Positions 1 to 5,389 of a stretch of 5,389 nt of DNA are shown piece by piece (within the stretch, counting starts at the first letter, position 1; each line of letters starts with the position of its first letter). The stretch is taken from positions 1 to 5,389 of the forward strand of contig VYCX01000246.1 in the NCBI GenBank assembly GCA_009843725.1. The letters are read 5' to 3'. The notes under the pieces were generated by a model. It saw nothing but the letters and a program-made list of their open reading frames with translations, was not told where the DNA came from and searched no databases. A program made the translations under genes and the position numbers. This DNA comes from Boseongicola sp. SB0675_bin_26 (GTDB taxonomy: Bacteria > Pseudomonadota > Alphaproteobacteria > Rhodobacterales > Rhodobacteraceae).

Positions 1-180
1 GCGCAAGGGACGGTGCAGGGGATCTCGCACCGGCACTGCCGCGTCGTCCAGCGCGGCGACGGCTACGGATATCACGTCGACACGTCACGGATGAAGGAGA
101 CGGCAACGATGCACGGAACACGGGAGCCCGCATTCCTCCCCGCCCTGAAGGACGGGGTTTCCTGCGGGATGATTAGATGA
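1..180 (+). CDS. 3' end of an upstream operon gene (unidentified; possibly a substrate-binding protein)
   Basis: The first frame is open from the window edge to the TGA at 178-180 and encodes 59 residues, beginning AQGTVQGISHRHCRVV and ending in LPALKDGVSCGMIR. Up to about base 115 its third codon positions are almost all G or C, as in the genes downstream, while the second frame stops early and the third reads as a run of Arg and Pro. The TGA overlaps the ATG of the LivH-type gene as ATGA, the same junction style used later in the operon. I do not recognise the family. Because no periplasmic binding protein appears elsewhere in the window, the C-terminus of one is a reasonable guess from position, but this is inference. 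The last 20 or so codons run through an inverted repeat that looks like a mobile-element end, so the native C-terminus may have been replaced or extended there. Confidence 0.5.
   Translation, partial: AQGTVQGISHRHCRVVQRGDGYGYHVDTSRMKETATMHGTREPAFLPALKDGVSCGMIR
127..168 (+). repeat. Two-tier inverted repeat resembling an IS200/IS605-type terminal hairpin
   Basis: The inner stem pairs CCCCG (138-142) with CGGGG (153-157). After one C-A mismatch (143/152), CC (144-145) pairs with GG (150-151) around a TGAA loop. An outer stem pairs CCCGCA (127-132) with TGCGGG (163-168), with a 5-by-5 pyrimidine-rich internal loop between the two. The core around 138-157 looks like the hairpins found at the ends of IS200/IS605-group elements and in the 3' part of TnpB-associated RNAs; this is a family resemblance from memory, not a search. 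No tnpA or tnpB coding sequence lies nearby, so it would be a solo remnant or a palindrome-type relic. Only three T follow the inner stem, so it is a poor intrinsic terminator. It sits against the LivH-type start and includes that gene's Shine-Dalgarno-like bases. Confidence 0.6.
166..169 (+). promoter_or_regulatory. Weak Shine-Dalgarno-like GGGA for the LivH-type gene, partly buried in the hairpin
   Basis: GGGA lies seven bases before the ATG at 177 and is the only purine-rich candidate there. Its three G bases are the end of the outer stem arm and pair with C127-C129. If the stem forms in the mRNA, initiation at this gene would depend on ribosomes arriving from the upstream frame, whose stop codon overlaps the ATG. 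The regulatory role is inference. Confidence 0.35.
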
Positions 181-1187
181 CAGACTTCGTGCGCCGCCAC
201 CCCATTTGGGCTGCCGTGACCGCGATTCTGGCTGCGATCTTGATCTGGATGATTTTCGCGCTGTGGCCGTCCTGGCTTGTCGACCTCATTGGCAAGAAGA
301 AGGTGTTCCTGAACGCGTTGTTCAACGGCATTACGCTCGGCGGCCTGTACTTTCTTGTTGCCTCCGGCTTCACGCTGATCTTCGGCCTCATGCGCAACGT
401 GAATCTCGCCCACGGCTCGCTGTATCTGCTTGGGGGGTACGTGGGGTACGAGTTCGCCGAGCTCACGGGCTATTGGCTCCTTGCGTTTCCGGCAGCATTC
501 ATCGTGGTCGCCCTCTTCGGCATTCTTCTGCAACTTGGCGTGTTCCGACGAATGGAAGGTCAGGATCTTCGACAGACCCTCGTGACGATCGGGATCTCGA
601 TCATAATGGCCGACTTGATGCTTTGGGGTTGGGGTGGCGACTTTTACAACATCAGCGCCCCGTCCTGGCTGTCGGGTCCCTTGGAGACCATCCTTGTCAC
701 GTCGCAAAAGCGCTCTGGTGATCTTGTCTACCTGAAGTACCCGCTGGTCCGCGTGGTGATCTTCCTCGCTGCGGTAACGATCGGTGTAGGCATGTGGCTC
801 CTGCTGAATCGCACGAAGATTGGCATGCTGATACGGGCAGGCGTCGATGACCGCGACATGCTGTCGGCCACCGGAGCGCGCATACAGCTCGTGTTCTTGG
901 GCGTCTTTGCATTCGGGGCAGGTCTCGCCGGCATAGCTGGAGTGGTCGGAGGAACGTTCCAGTCGGTTGCGCCTGGCGAAGACATACGGTTCCTGCTGGC
1001 CTCGCTGGTCGTGGTCATCGTGGGAGGGATGGGAAGCATTCCAGGTGCCGCGCTTGGTGCGCTGCTCATCGGGCTGGCCGAGCAGTTTGGCTCCGTGTAC
1101 ATGCCCACGTACGCCGTCGTCCTGACGTTCCTGATCATGGTGGGGGTCCTTGCGTTCCGCCCGCAAGGCCTGATGGGGCGGTCCTGA
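177..1187 (+). CDS. livH: Branched-chain-type ABC importer permease, LivH family
   Basis: This 336-residue integral membrane protein is one of the two channel subunits of a HAAT-family importer. By eye it has eight or nine hydrophobic segments, the first at about residues 10-30. Family marks in order are NGITLGGLYFLVASGFTLIF (50-69), NVNLAHGSLYLLGGYVG (74-90), the cytoplasmic coupling stretch around TKIGMLIRAGVDDRDMLSAT (213-232) that should contact the ATPases, VVVIVGGMGSIPGAALGAL (278-296), and the closing FRPQGLMGRS (327-336), close to the RPQGL ending usual for LivH and LivM proteins. The N-terminus is longer than in E. coli LivH, with an extra hydrophobic segment before the first conserved block. 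The ATG at 177 is chosen because it overlaps the upstream stop as ATGA and keeps that segment. One base separates its stop from the next gene. The family and role are secure; the substrate is not, since related systems carry amino acids, urea, amides and aromatic acids. Confidence 0.93.
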   Translation: MTDFVRRHPIWAAVTAILAAILIWMIFALWPSWLVDLIGKKKVFLNALFNGITLGGLYFLVASGFTLIFGLMRNVNLAHGSLYLLGGYVGYEFAELTGYWLLAFPAAFIVVALFGILLQLGVFRRMEGQDLRQTLVTIGISIIMADLMLWGWGGDFYNISAPSWLSGPLETILVTSQKRSGDLVYLKYPLVRVVIFLAAVTIGVGMWLLLNRTKIGMLIRAGVDDRDMLSATGARIQLVFLGVFAFGAGLAGIAGVVGGTFQSVAPGEDIRFLLASLVVVIVGGMGSIPGAALGALLIGLAEQFGSVYMPTYAVVLTFLIMVGVLAFRPQGLMGRS

Positions 1188-1188
1188 A

Positions 1189-2256
1189 ATGTCGGTTTTC
1201 GACCCAGTTGAAGCGAGCCATGCAGCGCCCAGCGACGGGCGAAGCTGGCTGGAGCGCATTCCGGTCGCCTATTGGGTCGTTGGCCTGGCCTTGCTGATCA
1301 TGCCGGCAATTGCCGGTGACTTCATGCTGTTCCAGATCTTTGGCTGGACATTCATCCTGGGCTTGATCGCTCTCGGGCTGATGTTCCTGGGCGGTTACGG
1401 CGGCATGGTCAGCCTTGCCCAAATGTCGATCGCGGGTGTAGGCGGGTACATGGTCGCGATATTTGGGGTGTCTGCCATTGACACGATTTCACTTGGTTGG
1501 CCGTGGTATGTCGCGATCCCGATCGCTCTGGTCATCGCGATGCTCTTCGGCACTCTGACCGGATGGCTCGCGGTGCGAACCGAGGGAATCTACACGATAA
1601 TGATCACCCTCGCGATTGCGGCGGCGTTCTTCTATTTCGCCCGGCAAAACTATGTGATGTTCAACGGGTTCTCCGGGTTCAACGGTGTCCTGCCCCCGAT
1701 GCTGTTCGGCGTGGACTGGCGTGACCCGGCCGCGTTCTACTACCTGACCCTGTTTTGGGCTGCGCTTGGCTATCTTGTTGTTCTATACATCTCCCGCGCC
1801 CCGTTCGGATTGGCGCTGCAAGGTGTTCGGGACAACCCGCGCCGCATGTCGGCTCTGGGCTACAACGTCACCGCACACCGCGTGGCCGCCTACACCTTCG
1901 CGGCATTGCTCGCGGCAATCGGAGGCATTTTGCTCACCTGGCAGTCGGCGCAGATTTCTCCTGGTACAGCCGGAATCGGACCGGCAATAGACATCTTGGT
2001 CATCGCGGTGATCGGGGGCATGCGCCATCCGGTCGGTCCCTTCATAGGCGCATTCATCTACGTCATCCTGAAGACCTATGCGATCGACGCGCTGGTCACT
2101 CTCGGGCTTGCAGGCGAACGTTTCCAACTGCTGATCGGCGTTGCCTTTCTTGCCATTGTTTTCTGGTCGCCGGACGGCATCATAGGCCTGTGGGACCGAT
2201 TGCGTGAAGACCGAAAGCGCGATCCGCTGACCGGTCGCGGCGGAGAAGGGCCATGA
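1189..2256 (+). CDS. livM: Branched-chain-type ABC importer permease, LivM family
   Basis: This 355-residue protein is the second channel subunit and should pair with the LivH-type protein. A hydrophilic N-terminus of about 24 residues precedes roughly ten hydrophobic segments. Typical LivM blocks are LGGYGGMVSLAQMSIAGVGG (67-86), the cytoplasmic coupling stretch RAPFGLALQGVRDNPRRMSA (203-222) followed by LGYNVTAHRVAAYTFAALLA (223-242), VIAVIGGMRHPVGPFIGAF (271-289), and WSPDGIIGLW near the end (326-335). In the first block the common G-Q-x-S-L-G-H pattern is replaced by GMVSLAQMS, a subgroup variation rather than damage. The start lies one base after the LivH-type stop; the nearest ribosome-site candidate is GGGG at 1175-1178, which is weak, so coupled translation is likely. 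The stop overlaps the next ATG as ATGA. The basic tail (about 337-350) is probably cytoplasmic. Confidence 0.93.
   Translation: MSVFDPVEASHAAPSDGRSWLERIPVAYWVVGLALLIMPAIAGDFMLFQIFGWTFILGLIALGLMFLGGYGGMVSLAQMSIAGVGGYMVAIFGVSAIDTISLGWPWYVAIPIALVIAMLFGTLTGWLAVRTEGIYTIMITLAIAAAFFYFARQNYVMFNGFSGFNGVLPPMLFGVDWRDPAAFYYLTLFWAALGYLVVLYISRAPFGLALQGVRDNPRRMSALGYNVTAHRVAAYTFAALLAAIGGILLTWQSAQISPGTAGIGPAIDILVIAVIGGMRHPVGPFIGAFIYVILKTYAIDALVTLGLAGERFQLLIGVAFLAIVFWSPDGIIGLWDRLREDRKRDPLTGRGGEGP
2242..2245 (+). promoter_or_regulatory. Shine-Dalgarno of the LivG-type gene
   Basis: GGAG lies seven bases before the ATG at 2253, inside the last codons of the LivM-type gene. It supports that start and the ATGA overlap at 2253-2256. 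Confidence 0.6.
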
Positions 2257-3056
2257 ACGCCGTACTCGACGCCGGTTCGACGATTTCCGAACGCCTCGGA
2301 GCGACCGGAACGGCTAACGCGCTGGAACTGAAGGGCGTGTCCAAGTACTTCGGGGCCCTGGCTGCGCTCAGCGACGTCGACATCACGGTACGGCCCAGCG
2401 AACGGCGCGCAGTGCTTGGGTCAAACGGTGCCGGGAAGACCACGCTCTTCAATTGCGTGGCAGGTGACTTTCCGTCCACCACGGGCACGATTCGCTTTTT
2501 CGGCGAAGACATTACCCAGTTCCCGCCGCATGAACGGATCCGAAGGGGGCTGCGCCGGACCTATCAGATCTCTCTGCTCTTCACCGGCCTCACCGTGCTG
2601 GACAACATTTTCCTGGCCTGTGTGGGCGTCTCGCGCAGCCGTTTTTCGTTCTTGCAGCCGGGGCGCGACGACGCCTTGATGGCGAGCGCGGAGAACCTCG
2701 TGCGCGTGGTCCACCTTGAGGACGCCAGGGACGAGCAGGTCGCGACTCTCTCCTACGGCCAGCAGAGGCAACTCGAAATCGCCATGGCCTTGGCGGGGGC
2801 GCCCCGTTTCATCCTCTTCGATGAGCCCGCTGCCGGGCTTTCGCCAACCGAGCGCTCCGAACTCATCGAAATCCTGGTAGGGCTGCCGACTCACATGGGG
2901 TTCATCATCATCGAACACGACATGGACGTCGCCCTGCGAGTCGCCGAGTCGGTCACGATGATGCACAACGGGCGCATCTTCAAGGAAGGCAGCCCTGCTG
3001 AAATCGAGGACGACCCCGAAGTCCAGGCCCTCTACCTCGGAGGTGACGATGGCTGA
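2253..3056 (+). CDS. livG: ABC importer ATP-binding protein, LivG family
   Basis: This 267-residue cytoplasmic ATPase is one of the two nucleotide-binding subunits. Motifs are in order and intact: Walker A GSNGAGKTT (56-64), Q-loop RRTYQ with Gln105, signature LSYGQQRQ (166-173), Walker B ILFDEP with Asp190 and Glu191, and the switch His222 in IIEHDMDV. The stretch LLFTGLTVLDNIFLA after the Q-loop is typical of LivG, and the conserved tail is recognisable from VTMMHNGRIFKEGSPAEI to ALYLGG. About 24 poorly conserved residues precede the first strand (LELKGVSKYFG, 24-34), slightly more than usual. No alternative in-frame ATG occurs before residue 143, and the ATG at 2253 has a good ribosome site and the ATGA overlap, so this start is preferred. 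Its 3' end overlaps the following fusion gene by 8 bases. No catalytic residue is missing. Confidence 0.95.
   Translation: MNAVLDAGSTISERLGATGTANALELKGVSKYFGALAALSDVDITVRPSERRAVLGSNGAGKTTLFNCVAGDFPSTTGTIRFFGEDITQFPPHERIRRGLRRTYQISLLFTGLTVLDNIFLACVGVSRSRFSFLQPGRDDALMASAENLVRVVHLEDARDEQVATLSYGQQRQLEIAMALAGAPRFILFDEPAAGLSPTERSELIEILVGLPTHMGFIIIEHDMDVALRVAESVTMMHNGRIFKEGSPAEIEDDPEVQALYLGGDDG
3039..3043 (+). promoter_or_regulatory. Shine-Dalgarno that decides the start of the fusion gene
   Basis: GGAGG lies five bases before the ATG at 3049. An in-frame GTG at 3043 would add two residues, but it overlaps this GGAGG and has no ribosome site of its own, so ATG 3049 is the better start. Confidence 0.7.
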
Positions 3057-5214
3057 GGGCACGCCGTCCCTCGAGGTCAGGGACCTCAACGTCTTCTACG
3101 GACAGAGCCATGCGCTGCAGGGAGTGAACATGACGCTGCAGTCCGGCGTCCATTCGGTCGTTGGACGCAACGGGATGGGCAAGACCACCCTTTGCAAGGC
3201 GATCATGGGGCTGGAACCCGTTGCATCCGGAACGATTTCCTTCCAGGGACAAGCGATAAACGGGCGCGTTCCTGCAGACGTTGCCCGCATGGGCATAGGC
3301 TACGTGCCGCAGGGTCGGCGAATCTGGCGCTCGCTGTCGGTCGACGAACACCTTCGACTCGTCGAAGGGCAGGGTGGCGTCTGGACCATAGAACGCATCT
3401 ACGGGACATTTCCTCGCCTGGCTGAACGCCGCAGCAACCTGGGTTCGCAGCTTTCGGGCGGTGAGCAGCAGATGTTGGCCATCGCGCGGGCCCTGCTTCT
3501 CAATCCGCGCCTGCTGATAATGGACGAACCGACCGAAGGACTTGCCCCGGTCATCGTCCAGCAGCTCGAGAGCATGCTCATCCGCCTTGGGGAAGAGGGC
3601 GGCATCGACGTCCTGATGATCGAGCAGAACATCGGCGTTGCATGTGCAGTCGCATCCGATGTCGCCATCATGGTCAACGGACGGATCAACCGCGTAATGG
3701 ATTCGGCCCGCTTGGCGGGCGACCGCGACCTGCAGCAGGCCCTGCTGGGGGTCGGTCGCCATGCGCATGACGAGACACCCGAACCGACAGCGCGCACGGA
3801 GGAGCGCGACGCGCAGGAACTGTCCGCCGCCTTGACAAAGGTCTACAACTCCAATCCCAGGATCCCGAACCGGTGGTCGCGTCCCGCTCCGGTTCATGTC
3901 ATCGAAGGCGCTGCGCGCACCGTTACACCGGCCACCCGCGAAGCCGCGCAGATCAAGCCGCTTTCGCAGGCGCGGCCGTCCGGCCGGTCGGACCAGGTGC
4001 TCGTCGCAGGCACCTTGGATACCAAGTCCGAAGAGTTGAGATTCATCCAAGGCGTGCTGAAGGACGAGGGGATTGGCGCGATCCTCGTCGACCTGTCAAC
4101 TTCCGGCAAGCCTTCCGGAGCGGAGATACCGCCGCATGCAATTGCGGCGTTTCACCCGCGAGGCGTCGCCGGGGTCTTTACTGGCGACCGTGGCACGGCG
4201 GTGTCAGGGATGGCCCTTGCCTTTGAACGGTGGATTGCGCGGCAGGACGGGATAGGGGGAATCATTTCCGCGGGCGGTTCCGGCGGGACGTCGCTGGTCA
4301 GCCCGGCAATTCGTGCGCTTCCAGTCGGGGTGCCAAAGGTCGTCATCTCGACCGTCGCCTCGGGGAACACCAGCCAGTATGTCGGCGCTACTGACATGTT
4401 GCTGCTGAATGCGGTCGCCGACGTGCAGGGACTTAACGTCATTACGCGCGAAGTGCTTGCCAATGGCGCCCGGGCGCTGGCGGGCATGGTCGCTGGCCGA
4501 CGTGATGCGGCGCCCTTGGAGGAATTGAAGCCGTCTCTTGGCCTGACAATGTTCGGGGTGACGACGCCGTGCGTCCAGCAGGTTTCGGCCGCGCTTCAGG
4601 CGGAATACGATTGCCTGGTCTTTCACGCGACAGGCACTGGCGGAAAGGCCATGGAAAACCTGCTGGCCTCGGGAAAGCTGTCCGGTGTCCTGGATTTGAC
4701 GACAACCGAGGTCTGCGACATGTTCGCGGGCGGTGTCTTTCCCGCCGACGAGACCCGCTTCGAGGCATCGATCGAAGCTGGCTTGCCCTACATCGGCGCG
4801 TGCGGTGCGCTGGACATGGTGAATTTCGACAGTCCCGATACGGTGCCTGAGCGCTATCGTGACCGGCAATTTTACCAGCACAATCCGCAGGTTACCTTGA
4901 TGCGCACGACGCCGGACGAATGCGACCAGATAGGTCGCTGGATCGGCGCAAAACTGAATCGAATGACGGATCCGGTTCGATTCTTCTTGCCAGAAGGCGG
5001 CGTTTCCGCGCTGTCAGCGCCCGGGCAGCCATTTCACGACCCGGCCGCTGATTCCGCGCTCTTCAATGCCTTGGAGGATGCCGTTCGGCAAAACAGCTCA
5101 CGACATCTGCTTCGCGTGCCTCACAACATCAACGACCCGGAATTCGCGGCCTTGGTGGTCTCCGAGTTCCGCAATCTGCACGGAGAGGCGCCCCGTGTCG
5201 CAGCACAAGGATAG
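3049..5214 (+). CDS. Fusion: LivF-type ABC ATPase + UPF0261 (Tm-1-like ATP-binding) domain
   Basis: The product has 721 residues in two full modules. Residues 8-235 are a LivF-type ATPase: Walker [10 protein letters not shown] (39-47), Q-loop Gln88 in YVPQGRRIW, signature LSGGEQQ (135-141), Walker B LLIMDEP with Asp159 and Glu160, and IEQN at 191-194, where Gln replaces the switch His as is normal in LivF. A hydrophilic linker (about 236-313) follows. Residues 315 to about 710 match UPF0261 throughout: [14 protein letters not shown] (317-330), [20 protein letters not shown] (408-427), [16 protein letters not shown] (434-449), [10 protein letters not shown] (502-511), [14 protein letters not shown] (525-538), [10 protein letters not shown] (548-557), [11 protein letters not shown] (583-593), and late [14 protein letters not shown] and [11 protein letters not shown]0261 proteins are normally free-standing at about 400 residues, so this is a whole domain added to a whole ATPase. 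The domain is related to the N-terminal half of tomato Tm-1; its bacterial reaction is not known to me. Presumably it sits on the cytoplasmic side of the importer. Confidence 0.93.
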   Translation: MAEGTPSLEVRDLNVFYGQSHALQGVNMTLQSGVHSVVGRNGMGKTTLCKAIMGLEPVASGTISFQGQAINGRVPADVARMGIGYVPQGRRIWRSLSVDEHLRLVEGQGGVWTIERIYGTFPRLAERRSNLGSQLSGGEQQMLAIARALLLNPRLLIMDEPTEGLAPVIVQQLESMLIRLGEEGGIDVLMIEQNIGVACAVASDVAIMVNGRINRVMDSARLAGDRDLQQALLGVGRHAHDETPEPTARTEERDAQELSAALTKVYNSNPRIPNRWSRPAPVHVIEGAARTVTPATREAAQIKPLSQARPSGRSDQVLVAGTLDTKSEELRFIQGVLKDEGIGAILVDLSTSGKPSGAEIPPHAIAAFHPRGVAGVFTGDRGTAVSGMALAFERWIARQDGIGGIISAGGSGGTSLVSPAIRALPVGVPKVVISTVASGNTSQYVGATDMLLLNAVADVQGLNVITREVLANGARALAGMVAGRRDAAPLEELKPSLGLTMFGVTTPCVQQVSAALQAEYDCLVFHATGTGGKAMENLLASGKLSGVLDLTTTEVCDMFAGGVFPADETRFEASIEAGLPYIGACGALDMVNFDSPDTVPERYRDRQFYQHNPQVTLMRTTPDECDQIGRWIGAKLNRMTDPVRFFLPEGGVSALSAPGQPFHDPAADSALFNALEDAVRQNSSRHLLRVPHNINDPEFAALVVSEFRNLHGEAPRVAAQG
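3754..3990 (+). other. Interdomain linker of the fusion protein
   Basis: Residues 236-314 match neither module. The first part is charged and Pro/Thr/Glu-rich ([20 protein letters not shown]); the rest has several Arg-Pro and Pro-rich stretches ([20 protein letters not shown], then [13 protein letters not shown]). It is long enough for the UPF0261 module to move away from the ATPase. There is no in-frame stop, no repeat and no frame change across it. A short stretch around [12 protein letters not shown] might be a folded segment or docking peptide, but that is only a possibility. Confidence 0.6.
5207..5211 (+). promoter_or_regulatory. Shine-Dalgarno supporting the GTG start at 5220
   Basis: AAGGA lies eight bases before GTG 5220, within the last codons of the fusion gene. 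In-frame ATG codons at 5238 and 5241 have no comparable purine run at a suitable distance. Confidence 0.6.
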
Positions 5215-5219
5215 GCAGC

Positions 5220-5389
5220 GTGTTTGAACGCAGCGACATGATGAACAAGTTCCGCGCCATGCGGGATCGCGGCGAGCCGATCATCGGTGGTGGCGCCGGG
5301 ACCGGTCTTTCTGCCAAATGCGAGGAAGCCGGCGGCATCGACTTGATCGTCATCTACAACTCCGGGCGGTACCGGATGGCCGGTCGCGG
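5220..5389 (+). CDS. Phosphoenolpyruvate-hydrolase-like TIM-barrel protein (N-terminus only, cut by window end)
   Basis: The frame starting at GTG 5220 is open to the window edge (56 complete codons) and begins [20 protein letters not shown]. It continues with [19 protein letters not shown] (21-39), [12 protein letters not shown] (40-51) and RMAGR. These blocks are the N-terminal signature of the PEP_hydrolase / 'TIM-barrel signal transduction protein' family (PF09370), whose members are about 275-280 residues, so roughly a fifth is visible. The Gly-rich stretch and the following IDLIVIYN strand fit the first beta-alpha units of the barrel. The name is inherited annotation; I know of no firmly demonstrated reaction for this family. 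It starts 5 bases after the UPF0261 fusion gene, and these two families are commonly adjacent in bacteria and fused in plant Tm-1, which strengthens the call. The GTG is preferred over ATG 5238 or 5241 because of its well-spaced AAGGA. Confidence 0.88.
   Translation, partial: MFERSDMMNKFRAMRDRGEPIIGGGAGTGLSAKCEEAGGIDLIVIYNSGRYRMAGR

Noticed and set aside
127..168. Intrinsic transcription terminator before the permease genes
   Set aside because: The stem is GC-rich but followed by only TTTCC, and the flanking frames overlap as ATGA, so termination here would cut a coupled operon.
72..1259. A 395-codon open frame on the minus strand opposite the first permease
   Set aside because: The product is a hydrophilic run rich in His, Arg, Gln and Asp with no recognisable domain. 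It mirrors the GC-biased codons of a clear LivH gene on the other strand.
1387..1446. Altered LivM block (SLAQMS in place of SLGH-type)
   Set aside because: All surrounding LivM blocks are intact and this stretch remains small and hydrophobic, so it looks like subgroup variation.
3619..3630. Loss of the switch histidine in the LivF-type ATPase (IEQN, not E-H-D)
   Set aside because: Glutamine at this position is the normal state in LivF-family ATPases, so it is not evidence of inactivation.
3978..3993. Small inverted repeat GTCCG / CGGAC in the linker region
   Set aside because: A 5-base stem with a 6-base loop inside coding sequence is expected by chance at this GC content.
2980..4050. A 356-codon open frame on the minus strand across the livG/fusion junction
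   Set aside because: It lies opposite well-conserved ATPase motifs, spans two genes, and has low-complexity Arg/Gly/His-rich composition without family motifs.
4204..4881. A 225-codon open frame on the minus strand inside the UPF0261 region
   Set aside because: It is fully opposite conserved UPF0261 motifs and has no recognisable domain or ribosome site; best explained as a codon-bias shadow.

Overview
The window holds one tightly packed plus-strand operon from a GC-rich bacterium. The GC-rich third codon positions and the protein families suggest a proteobacterium, perhaps alpha or beta, but the sequence alone does not fix the lineage. The operon encodes a branched-chain-amino-acid-type (LivHMGF, HAAT family) ABC importer joined to two soluble proteins of the Tm-1 / phosphoenolpyruvate-hydrolase-like group.

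Layout: (1) positions 1-180 carry the 3' end of an upstream frame. It is probably the last part of another operon gene, and by position a periplasmic substrate-binding protein is the natural guess. Its TGA overlaps the next ATG. (2) Positions 127-168 hold a two-tier inverted repeat just before the first permease. It resembles the terminal hairpins left by IS200/IS605-TnpB elements and includes the only Shine-Dalgarno-like bases for the permease. (3) LivH-type permease, 177-1187. (4) LivM-type permease, 1189-2256. (5) LivG-type ATPase, 2253-3056. (6) A 721-residue fusion, 3049-5214: a complete LivF-type ATPase, a roughly 78-residue hydrophilic linker and a complete UPF0261 (Tm-1-like ATP-binding) domain. 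(7) From 5220, the N-terminus of a phosphoenolpyruvate-hydrolase-like TIM-barrel protein, cut by the window end.

All junctions overlap or are separated by at most 5 bases, so the genes are probably co-transcribed and translationally coupled. The two permeases should form the membrane channel, with LivG and the LivF part as the ATPase pair. The fusion places a UPF0261 domain on the cytoplasmic face of the importer, and its usual TIM-barrel partner is the next gene. The simplest reading is a transporter physically tied to the enzyme pair that handles the imported compound. The substrate and the reaction cannot be read from the sequence. There is no gene-free stretch over 300 bases, and no convincing promoter or terminator was seen.
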